Shown here: one piece after another, positions 45,650 through 57,865 of the stretch
Position numbering within the stretch: position 1 is the stretch's first letter
Layout: every line of letters starts with the position of its first letter
Assembly: GCA_963921425.1 (NCBI GenBank)
Contig: OY992834.1
Coordinates: forward strand, 19,233,923-19,297,922
DNA from: Dryas octopetala
Lineage: Eukaryota; Streptophyta; Magnoliopsida; Rosales; Rosaceae
Length of the DNA stretch: 64,000 nt
Direction of reading: 5' to 3'
The notes under the pieces: model-generated
Database searches by the model: none
What the model was told of the DNA's origin: nothing
What the model saw: the letters and a program-made list of their open reading frames with translations, nothing else
Translations under genes and position numbers: made by a program

Positions 45650-47057
45650 AGACCATATATCGTATTTAGATAAGACTAGCATATATCTAGATCAAGAGAA
45701 AACAAAATTCAAGATGATTCCCAAGGAATAAGATCAAAATAAGGGCTAGTTATATAAATAAATCACTAAATATTTTCATATTTACAAATTACACGATCAA
45801 CCTTTTTGTAGTTTTATTTTAGTCACCATTAACTAAAATGGAAAAAGATATGATACATTAATAAACATACACTACTATGCAAATTTAGAATTGTACTAGA
45901 TTTGTAATGGGCTACTACGTATGCAGCACAATTACTTATGATTTAGCTCTCGGGTCCGTTCAAAACCCATGACCTAAACCCCTTGAGGATTTCCGTGTTT
46001 TTACATACACCTCATGAGGTTTCTAAAATTACAGCGAGACCCCTTGAGGTTTTTAATCGTTTTCACATAACCCCTTTGATCTGTTAAAATTCTGTCAAAA
46101 AGGTATCTCCAAATCACAAATTTGACCTTAGGGTTCATTTACACTAACACCCCTTAAGGTTTATGTGAAAACGATTTAAAACTTCAGGGGGTCTTGCTGT
46201 AATTTTTGAAATTTCAAGGGGTGTATGTGAAAACACGAAAATCCTCTAGAGGTGTTAATTTGTGAATTATAGAAAATTTGGATTTAATACTAAATACCAA
46301 TAGCTTTCAGCCAAACAGTAAGACACTAATTTTTTTAGTTCAGGTGGTAATTTAGTGCAAGACATTTGGATTAGGTCACAAACTTGTACAAAATGTGAAA
46401 TTTTTGACACCAATCGATCAGCCAAAGTGTCGAGATCTCGGTGGTTTTTCGTTGGTTTTTTTTTTTTTGGTTTGCTATATAGCTGTGACTGTCAAACAGT
46501 ATGAAATTCATAAAAATTCAATGTTTTTAACTGTATGAAATTCATAAAAATGCAATGTTTATAAGGGATTAATGCTATTGATTTAGGCTTGGGCGATGAA
46601 GTCCTACAACCTAGAGATTAAACATTAATGTTTATGTCTAGCATACACTAAAAAATGAATAAATCAATAAAAAAGTTGAGACTGTTGTACAGTCACAATT
46701 GAGTGTGTTAAAAAAAAAAAGTTCTCTCGAGCAATCGGTGATCGAACAATGCCGAGTTCTTGGTGGAAGCACGTTTTTTAAAGTTGGTAGCTAAACTAAA
46801 ATGTAGTATCTAGAGTGAAATCACATAAAATTTTTAGTAGTTAAAATGAAAACACATTGAAATTTGGTACCTAAAATTTGGAGCTAGAATTTTGATCGTG
46901 GGGGCTCATTCTTAGATAATCATTATCACTCCAAAATTATATTCATTCATTATGCATGGAATATACAGAAGTCAGTTTCATACAATTCAATTGAGCCTAG
47001 CTAGCGTGAACACAACCCTAGCCGCCAAAAAAAAATCTATTTTCTCTCTCCTCAACT
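45650..47057. other. Spacer upstream of LRK10L unit 4, duplicate of 25560-26901
   Basis: Contains the duplicated small MITEs described separately and no recognisable gene. Confidence 0.5.
45973..46256. mobile_element. Foldback MITE (CCCCTTGAGG family), duplicate
   Basis: Same element as 25848-26132, in the duplicated block. Confidence 0.65.
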
Positions 47058-48568
47058 GTAAGACCCCGAAAGTTTTGCGTATTTTATTTTTCAGTTTGTT
47101 AAGTTTTATTATTCTTAGAATTGACAAATTTTTCTAAAGACCAAATGACTAAGGTTAGACCTTAGTAGTGTAGAGATCATTTTTCTGAGTTTAACGATGT
47201 GTGGTTCATTGAAATTGGAGTTCGGATGAAGGAGTTACGAATTTTTGAAGTTCGATAATTATTTTAGGCCATTATTTGATTTTTTGGAATATTATTTGGA
47301 GAAGTTGGATTTTTCATAAAAATTCTAGAGATAAAAATAATGTTTTCATGTCATAGATAATTAGTACTCAGTCTTACGAATCCGTAGGAATTTTTGAAGA
47401 TTGGTTGTATTTTTTGTGAATTTTTGAAGTTGGGAGAATTTAGAAAAATTCGAATTGTTGACGAGGCACTGACACGGACCAACACGCTGACGTGGCGAGA
47501 TGCTATTCGTGAGAGACGCTGATGGTGTACCTACGCAGCGCTGACGCCCTAAAACGGCGTTGTTTTGATGCGAGGATCCCACTAAGGTTCTGGACGCGAC
47601 TGGACCCATGCGCGACCTAACCCATCCGCCCCACTCCGTTTCTTCTCACATTCTGACTCGTGCGTCAACCCATGGGTACCGCATGACCCGGTTTGGATTT
47701 AACCCTTTTGTTAGTGCTTTTTAGTGTATTTTGTCTCACATTGAAGGTTTAGAGAAACTTCCCAATCCCTTGTGCCTATAAATAGAGACCCTTTATCCTT
47801 TTTTCTCTTCACACCTTAAGCTTTCCAAAGCTTTGTTGAGACAAGTCACTTGTTGAGAGTCTCTTAATTAAGTTTAAAATATTTATTTGGTTGTTTTCTT
47901 GAGTGCCTAAAGGATTTTATTTGCACCTAGGAACATCACCATTTAATGATTCTGGCAATTTGTGGGGAAACTCTGTCAAGTTTTCTGCTCGCTTAGGTAA
48001 GGTCTTTAGGTAAGACTCTTGAGCTTGGTTAAGTTATTTTAATTTAAGGTTAATTACTTATTAGGCTTTAATTTTTGTTTTAACAATTCTATTTGTGGAG
48101 ATTAAGCTAACGAGATCTATAACTAAGTATTTAATCTCTACTTTCTCTTTAAGGTTTTAATGCATGAATAATTAGTTAAGTTAGATTTATACTTGTGAGA
48201 ATCAAGCCGAGCTTTGGACTCCAGGTAGGGAGAAGCTCACACCCTGCTAGAGACCCTTTTATTGCATGTATTATGCTAAGTAAATATTGATGCATGTAAA
48301 AGTTGCATTAATTATTTTGGTTACCATCTATTGCATGACTTTTATCCGTTATTGTGATAAATGATTTGTTAGATGACGTAAGAGTAAGGGGTCACATTAT
48401 TGATGACCTTGGATTTCGATCCCCTAAACCTTCGGAGGTGGTTTTACAGTTAGGCTGGTAGATGTCAGTTTTGGCTTCCGATCTAAAGTTGTTATAACCA
48501 GGAATGAATACTCCTTCTACCAGTTTAGTTTTTACTGATAAACCAGGTAGGTTGGTAGTTGGCCTGTG
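47058..48568 (+). mobile_element. LTR-like sequence, duplicate of 26902-28420
   Basis: Same TGTAAGACCCCGAAAG start and CTATAAATAGAG TATA box (about 47777). No coding parts. Confidence 0.45.
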
Positions 48569-50320
48569 ATGCTCCAAAACTCGCGTTTATCACAGCAGCA
48601 TCTACCTTGAGAATACTGGAAACTACAATACTCAAACCTCGAGTATTATACTCCCAAACATTCTCAAAGTAGGTAAGGCATATTAATTATAAATAAAATA
48701 GGTTGAATCAGAGTTAAATTGCTAGTGGAAATACAAAATGTAAATAAAGTATTTACATTTAAACTAACTCGCCAAGGTTACAGATAAGTTCAAAAGTAAC
48801 CTTGAGGAACAATCAAACATAGATGTTCGATAATTTGCAGAAGTAACCAACTTGAAGATAGTTGTTTGATAATTTACAAAACAAACCAAAAGATAATAAC
48901 ACGCTAATTTACATACAAAAAGTGATCCACAATGATCATAACCGACCTGCCCAGAAAGAAAGGATCAAAATCCGACAAAACGAAGAGTTGACAAGTAGCA
49001 AGGCCGCACCCTCAGTCCTAGTCTTCAACCAGTACGTTCTCTGCACTCAAAGAGCACAATAGGGGGGTAAGCATTACATACGATAATAGCTTCCCCTCAT
49101 GTGACCCTGGCTAGCTTTTAAAATAGTACGAACATATTTACTACTAAATAGCCAGTAAAACATATTAAAATAGCACATTGCATAACCAAAGAACCAATAT
49201 CAGTTTGAAATCATTTACTTGCTCAAACAATGATTCAAAACATTTGGGAACATTCCTAATACTTTACCTGATGACCGAACTCATAATTGGTCAACTACCA
49301 CCCTACCTGGATTATCAGTAAAAACTGATTTGGTAACAAGAGTATACATTCCTGGTTACTACAACCTTAGACTAGACGCCAAAATAAATTGACTACTACT
49401 AGCCTAACTGCATAACCCCTCCGGAGATTTAAGGGTTCGAAATCCAAGGTCAACACTATAGTGACCTCTTACTCTCAAGTCATCCTAACAATTCAGTTAT
49501 CACAATATCAAATAAAAACTACGCCACAGATGACAATCACAAAATTATGCAAATGTCTCATGCATTCAGTATATACTAGCATAATACATGCAGTAAAATA
49601 GGGCTACTAGCAGGGTGTGAGTTTCCCCCTACCTGAAATCCTTCGCTCAATTTGATTCCCACAACAAAATGTCCAATATACAGCTCCTCTTACTTCACCG
49701 GGTCCACTTATTGGGAAATTGGAGTAATCCTTAGTTAACCTCTACTAAGGAATAAATTAAGAACTAATTAAAATTAGAACTTATCAGAAATCATAAACTA
49801 AACCCAAATAATATTAAAACCTTAATTAGAAACTAATATAGCTAAAATAAGATGTAGTTTCTTACCAAGGATTGAATAATCAATCCAAGTCCTAACCAAC
49901 ATCCTCTACCGAATTCTCTTAAGGTAAGGAAAGATAAGGATTAATCAAAGTGAATAAATTAATTCAAGCTTTAGTCGAATTCTCTTTAAAAGAGAGAAAT
50001 GATTAATCAAATACCCATCTATTTCCGAATTCTCCTTTACCCAAAGAAGTGATTAATCAAAAAATAGATTAATCAAAGTGTACAACCCAAAGTTTCAGCC
50101 GAAACTTCCTTGACAAAAGAGAGATGATTAATTAAAATGGAGAGATGAGTTCGCTTTGTGGATGAAAAAGTAAGAGAGTTTGTGATTAATATAAGGATGG
50201 TTGGAGTTTGTGGAAGAGAAAAGAGAGTTACGGAAGTGAGAGAAATGGAAGAGATGAAATGAAATGAAAGTGAGAGAAATGAGGGAGGTTTCGGATGAAA
50301 TGAAATGAAAGTGAGAAAAA
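48569..50320 (-). mobile_element. LTR-like sequence, duplicate of 28421-30780, shorter
   Basis: Starts TGTGATGCTCCAAAACTCG. It matches the reverse-oriented LTR-like copy, lacks the two MITEs, and is shorter at its right end. No coding parts. Confidence 0.4.
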
Positions 50321-50339
50321 TAAATAAGTCAAGAAATAA

Positions 50340-51391
50340 AATATAAAAAAGTGCACTCTATCCCCAAGAAATTTACCTTGTCACCTCTTCTTTCGAAGAT
50401 CCTAAAATTCCTTTCCAACCAAATTGCCTAAAACACAACCAACAGAGCATGGGTCACAAAACTTTCACGTTTTGCCAAAAGCACAAAAATTCTCAATACA
50501 TAGAGAAACACAAGCCAGAATCACCTAGCTTAACCTTGCCAGAAGCTTTTTATGTAGGTTGAATACCTATATTTCTTAAGGAGACTTAGAGTTCAGTCCA
50601 TTTTATGAGTCTTTCTTAGACTAAAATCGGTAGTGATTTAGGGTTTTTAATCAATTCCTTTTATTTTTCTTCTTTGACGGCTTCTTGTTAGGTTTTAACT
50701 TCAGTCCCGGAGTTAAAACATAATATGCAACCTCTACAGGGAAAATACCCTTCAAATCAAGGGAGAACTTTATTATGAATTAAAAGGATTTTCTTATAAA
50801 TTAAAATGACTTTATTATGAATTAAAAAAAATTTCTTATAAATTAAAGGAACTTTATTATGAATTAAAAAGATTTTTTTATAAATTTTAAAATACTACCA
50901 GTCTCCATCTAAAAACTGTTTTTTAAAAAAACCCGAGCATAATTATCTCTATTTTATATCTCCTGAAGAACCTCACTGAAAACTAAGATTATCTACTTAC
51001 CCTTTTAGCACACTCAAATGTGTTGTGTTTATGTAGTTGCATTTTTTTGCCAAAAAAAAAAAAAAGGTTTGTACCAGATGCAATTGCCAAATATCATGTG
51101 GCCCCAATTATCAGTTATCAAAAGTCAAATCTAATTGGTCTAATTTTTTAATATTTATGCAAAAGTAGTATGCCTGATTCCATTGTAAGTACATTGACCA
51201 AGGGATGTTTAAAATCATATACCAGCTTTAATTTTGGTCTTGCTTTTAGTCCTAAAGGAAAGAAAAAACTAAAAATTAAAAGGATATGGGCTTGCTCTAT
51301 ATTTATAAATTCCTATTGGTTAGTTGTCATACACAATGTATGTGAACTTCTGGAACATTAACTATCTTGTGCAAAATTACACAATGTATGT
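50340..51391. other. AT-rich spacer, duplicate of 31001-32040
   Basis: No gene recognised. It contains the same GAATTAAAA-type short repeats. Confidence 0.5.
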
Positions 51392-51638
51392 GGGCTAAAT
51401 TCCAGTTGGAGGCTTATTGTCCCAAAATAAGCTACTGAGATCAAGATCAATGGGAAGCTGTTGAAGGAAACTTAAATAAAAGTGTACAAAAGCTGGAGTA
51501 GTGACCTATTCATTGGAGATGAAATGGCCTATGCACTTGTCCCAATGGGATTTGGAATTTCTTTTCCGATCAAATGTTACTATCCTAGCATTTTCTAACA
51601 TCCATTCCAGAGGTAGCTTTTCCTGACAATGGCAGAGA
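51392..51638 (+). repeat. Duplicated NF-YC11 3' UTR placed upstream of the NF-YC11 exons
   Basis: GGGCTAAATTCCAGTTGGAG through GACAATGGCAGAGA repeats the sequence just after the stop codon at 52660 (52655-52906). This implies two tandem NF-YC11 copies that collapsed. Confidence 0.8.
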
Positions 51639-51655
51639 TGTATTTGTTCTGTCAG

Positions 51656-52660
51656 GAAACCACCGGGTGATGAATGCATTGACAGTGATGAAGAGTTGAA
51701 GAGGAGCAAGATGGTAACTGTAGTAGCTCCCAACAAAAGTCATTCCTTTTATGTTCTTAATTTTTTTCATATAACAATATGCCAAGTTTTATATGTCTCC
51801 ATAACATACAACCAACTTCTGTGCTCGTTAAATCACTTGAGTTATAGAGATCTCTCTGATTTCTCTGGTTCACTATTTGTGCTATTTCATGGCCGGAACA
51901 CTTTCTGTGACGATTTTTCTGGCTTCGTTAGGATGTTTGAGTTGAGGCTGGACTTGAATATATCTTCTGACTATCTGAAACAAGTTTGTTATCAGCCTAT
52001 CAAAAAAAGAAAGTTTGTTATGCGGATTTTGGTGTTGCTTTCTTGTTACTTGGATTGAATGAGCTGATAACTTATTATTATATATATGGAATGCAAAGAG
52101 TTTGACTGATGGTGAAACTTCTTTTTACTTCTTCCCTGCAGCTTGAGTTGAACCATGGCAGCAGCAGTGGCAGAGGAAGAGGCCGGGGCCGAGGACGAGG
52201 CCGTGGACGTGGTGTTCGAACAACTGAAAGAGAGACTTTGCGCCATGAGACTGAATCTGAACCCTGCACATCTCTTCAGCACAGCACCAAACCAAATAAT
52301 ATAAGCCCTGGAGCGGTGGTGGATGATGTTTCCGAGTCAAAAGAGTTATTGAAGGAAAGTATCAATGCCTCTGATGAATCTGATGCAGCAGTTCGAAATT
52401 TTGACCTGAATGCCGATGTAAATGAGAATGAGGACACAAAAGCCTCAGCAACAGCAGCCCAAGCCTCATCAACAGCTGCCCAAGCCTCATCAACAGCAGC
52501 TCAAGCCTCATCAGCTGGACCTACTTCTGAGACTAAACATGAAGAATACCCTGGATGGTCTCTTTCTGATGTGGACAAAATGGCCATTGACCCTCTTCAA
52601 CTCGCACATCTGAGCACAAGGCTAGATGAGGATGAGGAGGACTACGATGAAGAGGGCTAA
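51656..52660 (+). pseudogene. NF-YC11/DPB3-1 (NC2-alpha) last two exons without the histone fold
   Basis: Exon 51656-51713 reads KPPGDECIDSDEELKRSKM, bounded by CTGTCAG and GTAACT. Exon 52142-52660 begins LELNHGSSSG, then an RGRGRGRG stretch, the KPNNISPG region, AQASSTAA repeats and DEDEEDYDEEG before the stop. The intron 51714-52141 is GT/AG and phase-consistent. The order matches the Arabidopsis protein (KRRKP, DSDEE, GRGRG, acidic tail). The upstream histone-fold exons are replaced by a copy of the gene's own 3' UTR (51392-51638). Without that fold it should not bind NC2-beta or DNA. Confidence 0.88.
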
Positions 52661-53995
52661 ATTCCAGTTGGTGGAGGCTTATTGTCCCAAAATAAGCTAC
52701 TGAGATCAAGATCAATGGGAAGCTGTTGAAGGAAACTTAAATAAAAGTGTACAAAAGCTGGAGTAGTGACCTATTCATTGGAGATGAAATGGCCTATGCA
52801 CTTGTCCCAATGAGGACTTGGAATTTCTTTTCCGATCAAATGTTACTATCCTTGCATTTGCTAACATCCAGTCCAGAGGTAGCTTTTCCTGACAATGGCA
52901 GAGAGGTTAGTCTCTGCACTTGACTCTTTGATCAGTGTATGAAGAATATGGCACCCTGGGATAGTGGTGGATTGCCGGTTTTCCTTTTTAATTTATTATT
53001 TTGTAGACTTTAGTACAAGTAGTTCCCTTGTGGAAGGTAATAGTTCTGTGGGGCTTTCTAATTTATATTCTGACCTCTTTATGGGTTATTAATGATTTCC
53101 GTAAATTCAATGAAATTCGATGGGGATGGAATGACTGCAATGATGTCTGATTGAGTGGGAATTGTTCTGTGTGCATGACATTCTTGATTCTTCCATGGCT
53201 GATTGAGTTTCTTTGCATCAAAGGAAATTTCGGCAGACTCCTTGTGGGCTTAGTACGAATAATGACACAGAAGTGCATACCTTAAGGACCTATATTGAGA
53301 CAAGTGATGGATATTGTATTGCTTGACAAGGAGAGTTTAGAATTTCTCCAAATTCATCCAAGTTTGCTCACATATTTCCTTTTGAAACGACACATATATT
53401 TAGGATACTAAGATACCAATTATATTTAGGATTAATTACAAATATCTCCTCTAAACCATACCATGATTGACAGTTTGTCCTTAGATTAAATTTTTTGAGA
53501 CTTTAGTTCCCAAATTTAATTCTCCAATAAACACTTTATCCTAAAATCATTAAAAAAAATCAATTTCTCCATTATCTATGCACATCTGGTGCCACATGAC
53601 ATTCTGAAGTTAAATATGGCAAAAGACATTGCATAACATAAGGCAAAAGTATCGTACTGCATGCATATCCACATTTCTTTTTTGGGTGAGCAAATCCACG
53701 TTCATATTATTGTTTCAATCCCAACGTGTGGATTGTCTTGTAACTAATGCATATTGCATAATAGCACTATATAAACACTTCTCAAACGTATTATAGAAAT
53801 CATAGAATAAAGTTACTCTTAAATATTACAAATTTTAATATTTGTCCTACCAAATAGGAAAGAACAATTCCTCGCACAGAGTGGCAATGTTAGCTTTCCC
53901 TTGTACATAACAGACTAACTAGTGGTACATATCTCTTCACCTGCTTTTTCAATTAAAATAATCGACTCTTCAACATCATCATTTGATGTTGATGA
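52661..53995. other. NF-YC11 3' UTR-like region and 3' flank of LRK10L unit 5
   Basis: Duplicate of 32471-33791. The right end includes the former coding tail of the kinase. No other gene. Confidence 0.5.
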
Positions 53996-56298
53996 CTATG
54001 TTGTTTTTGAATTGTCTTCATCAACTGCCACTGCATTCTCTTGTGGATATAGGAAAGGCTTTGGAGGCATATGAAGGCATTCAATTTCTCCTTCAAGCAT
54101 CTTTACCACTTTGTGCATAGAAATAGGACGGTCACTAGGCTTCATTTGTATGCACCATAACGCAACTATAAGCATCTTCTTTGTCATTTTATTTTCATCC
54201 TCTGTGGCATCTTCGATTTCTATTTCATTTCCTTCACTGAATTGGTCATAAACCCACGAAGGAAAGTAAATTTGGCTTGAATGGGCTGCAACTGCGTTCA
54301 AATTCTTTCTTTTGCCTGCAATTTCCATTAACAACATTCCAAAACTATAGATGTCGGCTCTGAATGACACACCTCCAATATTTTTGTAAAACAATTCTGG
54401 AGCTATGTATCCCATGGTTCCTCTTGCTGCAGTCAAAGTCAAACTGCTATCATCTAATGGGCATAATCTTGCTAGTCCAAAGTCAGAAATTTTTGGAACA
54501 AAATTCTCATCAAGAAGAATGTTGTGAGGCTTGATATCAAAATGCAAAATTTGCATGTCACATCCTTTATGTAGATAGTCAATACCACATGCCACTCCTA
54601 GGGAAATTTCAAATGATTTCTTGCAACTCAAGGAGGTGGGTCCTTCTTTAGAAAATAGGTATTTATCAAGAGATCCATTTGACATAAACTCGTATACAAG
54701 AGCACGCTTTGATCCCTCAGCACAATAGCCAATTAGTTGCACCACGTTCACATGATGTATCCTTCCAATCGTGGCAACTTCATTGATAAAATCTTGCCCA
54801 TTAGCTTTAGACTTATCCAACATCTTAATTGCTACAAAGCGGCCGCTTCGAAGCTTTCCTCTATATACAGAGCCATAACCTCCTTCACCCAATTTTTCCT
54901 TGAATCCTTTTGTCATTTTCTTGATATGTGAGTACGAGTACCTTATTGGCATGAGGTTGTTGTGACTTTGTAAAAATTCTTCAATAAGGCCATACATTGA
55001 TAAGTGTCGCCTCTTCAATTTATAGATTAGAAGCACAATCACACATGGAATCCCGATTACAGGTTTTATTGCAACCCACGCCATTACTGTAAAGGAAATA
55101 AAAAAAATAAAAAATTATGACAACTGTATTTTACTATTTTTTTGATGCGGCTATTTGAAACTGTGTTTTTTATATTAGACCATGTATGTGATTTTCATCT
55201 CGTGGAAAGAGCCAAATTATTTTATCACATCATGCAAACTATATAACCTGAAACTCACCTGTTAAGAAAACTATCTGAAGGGAAACTGCAAGAAACGAAA
55301 AAAAAAAAAAAAAAACAAAATACAGAGAGTTAAAAAAAAGTTGATTTAGATATTTTGGGCAGGAATATTGGATCACTGAAAAAACAAATGAAAACGATCC
55401 TCACACAATCGAGAGCCGTACGAGTAACTAAATAAAATGAAAATTATAAGATAAGAGAGTCCTCACTTGTTAGATACCAGAAAACAGGAAGAGAATGTTC
55501 TGCATGATGAAAGACATAATAATTAATATCAACTCATCTTGACATGTCTGAATTCGATCAAATAAATGCAAAGAGGGAGAGAGAGTAGCATTTTATACCA
55601 TGTAACCATGCAAGTTCAAATCCATAGAGCAGCTCATTATGGATGTCTATGTAGGAATAAAGGTTCATATTCTTTGTACCGGGGCGATTTGTGATCAAAA
55701 CCATAAGCTCTATACGGCACGAATCCCTCAATTCCGAGACATTTAAATGGCCAACCTTAACGAAAGAATGGCCACTGGAATGGGATGAAACAGAACTTGA
55801 ACTACTCATAGAATCATTGATGCAAGGAGCAGTATCCACATAGAAAGGCGAATTCACTGGCGTTTCAGTACAGCTTATGAAAATTACAGGCTTTGACAAT
55901 TCATAAATGCGATATGGATCATCCCGCAGAAAACTGAAGTTAAAGTTTGAGAGCGAATAACGAGGGAGTGAAGAGCAGTTACCCTTTTGAAGATTGGCAT
56001 CCGCAACTCGGATTGTGCAGTTATCATAATTGATTGACTGTACATAGAAAATTCCAGAATACAAGTGTAGTACTGTGCGGTCGTTCTCACAAGACAGTTC
56101 ATACTTCGGGTCACCGCAGTTGACTGGATCCTGTTTTAGTCGGAAAGGGTAACTTATGTTACGGATGTTGCCACAGGAAGAAGCTTCACAATGATGATGA
56201 TCCTTAGCATTGCAAGTTCCACAGCATAAGACAACAACTACAAGGACGACCATGCATAATCGTCCTACAACAACAGGAACTCTTCCAGCTGCAACCAT
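53996..56298 (-). CDS. LRK10L: LRK10L-type receptor-like kinase, unit 5 (type B), altered exon-1 end and shortened tail
   Basis: The kinase exon (55086-53996), micro-exon (55285-55259) and linker exon (55499-55467) match unit 3 closely, with the full set of kinase motifs ([18 protein letters not shown] non-RD, DFG, APE). The end of exon 1 that encodes the last cysteines (the ETNKSICG region), and the usual donor GTAGCG, are missing. A GTATAA at 55598-55593 could act as donor. It would give exon 1 as 56298-55599 (700 nt), exactly the phase needed, and a 616-residue protein. The ectodomain is also shorter in its middle than in unit 3. The frame stops after NSKTT, where the other units have Trp-Ser-Ser, so about 25 residues of the tail are lost. 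The CT repeat next to the ATG in other units is absent here. Expression and splicing are uncertain. Confidence 0.8.
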
Positions 56299-56929
56299 GG
56301 TGAGGGTGTTCAACACAAGTGCAGTTTCCTCAGTTCCACACAAGGATATAAATATTTTGTGGTGAGGAAGGAACAACGTGCGTGCAGATTTAATTTTCAA
56401 TATGGAAAAAGATAATCTATTTGTCTTAACTTGTAGAATACTGCAACTGGGTCCTTTCATTTGGAAAAGAAAAGTCATTATAACACTGGGGTTCTAATTT
56501 AGTTTTATTGTTTGATTCCTTGAAAAATGTGAAAAAAGAAAGGCTACGGAGAACTCTTGAGATTTGACAGTGAGAGGACTCTTGTGTAATATTGTAGTCA
56601 AAGCTCTCAGGAAGTACATATGTGATGAACACCAAAATAGGAAAAGAGGGAAATAGAGAGAATATTTGATGAATTAGTCATCACCAATTCACCACTAAAA
56701 GATATTTCATTAATAAAAACAAAAAAACTTACAATGCGTGACCCCCAATATTTATATATTCTCAAAAAAATCTAAAAAAAAAAAAAAATAACAACTCATA
56801 ATATCAAGAAATGTTAAAAGTGTTAGGATAATTTAATTAAATAGTCCAATTTGATCACTGTTAAGCTTTTTTGACCCCTTAGCCCCTTAGGCCCAAAATT
56901 TACTTTAATAGCTCTTTTTAATGTGAAAT

Positions 56930-57147
56930 GTCCATAACACCCCTTATATAAAACTATTAAAAAGTTTTTTAATTTTAAAAGTCTTAATTTCTTTAAGAAA
57001 TTTGTTTATTAAAAAGTTTTTAAAAATATTATTATCTTTTAAATGTGGGGAAAAAAGACGAAAATACCTCTGCCACGTCAGCAGATAACGGTTTATTTGA
57101 CAGAAAAACTAACGGAGATACTATTTTGACACAAGATGAAAGTTGAG
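56930..57147. mobile_element. Short internal piece of the long-TIR MITE
   Basis: Matches the inner right-arm module (CCACGTCAGCAGATAACGG) and then joins abruptly to a duplicated LRK10L upstream region. Confidence 0.7.
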
Positions 57148-57787
57148 AGAGGCTAGGGAACACAAGTGCAGCTTCCTCAGTTCCACACAAGGATATAGAA
57201 AAAATATTTTGTGGTGAGGAAGGAACAATGCGTGCAGATTTAATTTTCAATATGGAAAAAGATAATTTATTTGTCTTAACTTGTAGAATACTGCAACTGG
57301 GTCCTTTCATTTGGAAAAGAAAAGTCATTATAACACTGGGGTTCTAATTTAGTTTTATTGTTTGATTCCTTGAAAAATGTGAAAAAAGAAAGGCTACGGA
57401 GAACTCTTGAGATTTGACAGTGAGAGGACTCTTGTGTAATATTGTAGTCAAAGCTCTTAGGAAAAGAGGGAAATAGAGAGAATATTTGATGAATTAGTCA
57501 TCACCGGTAAAAGATATTTCATTAATAAAAAAAAAAAAAAAACTTACAATGCGTGACCCCAATATTTATATATTTTCAAAAAAATCTACAAAAAAATTAA
57601 TAAATAACAACTCATAATATCAAGAAATGCTAAAAGTGTTAGGATAATTTAATTAAATAGTCCAATTTAATCACTGTTAAGCTTTTTGACCCCTTAGCCC
57701 CTTAGGCCCAAAATTTACTTTAATAGCTTTTTTAATGTTAAATGTCCATAACGCCCCTTATATAAAAACTCAAATTTTTGTACTATA

Positions 57788-57790
<3 letters not shown>
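57148..57790 (-). pseudogene. Duplicated LRK10L type B upstream region without a gene body
   Basis: The segment repeats the sequence upstream of units 1, 3 and 5 (for example 56310-56970): the leader with CACAAGTGCAGCTTCC, the CCTTTCATTTGGAAAAG stretch, and the AT-rich part ending near TTTGACCCCTTAGCCC. No ATG or ectodomain follows on the minus strand. It joins instead to a piece of the long-TIR MITE at 56930-57147. Confidence 0.7.
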
Positions 57791-57828
<38 letters not shown>

Positions 57829-57865
57829 TCTCTCCTTGATCGAAGGCTGCAAGAAAATAAAAAAA

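Larger units (their letters stand above)
41266..56970. repeat. Segmental duplication block Q, right copy
   Basis: Co-linear partner of 20343-36940, lacking two MITEs and the 24.5-25.1 kb spacer, and retaining a longer NF-YC11 remnant. Confidence 0.88.

Noticed and set aside
51696-52058. 120-codon plus-strand frame
   Set aside because: Lies in the NF-YC11 intron and lacks conserved features.
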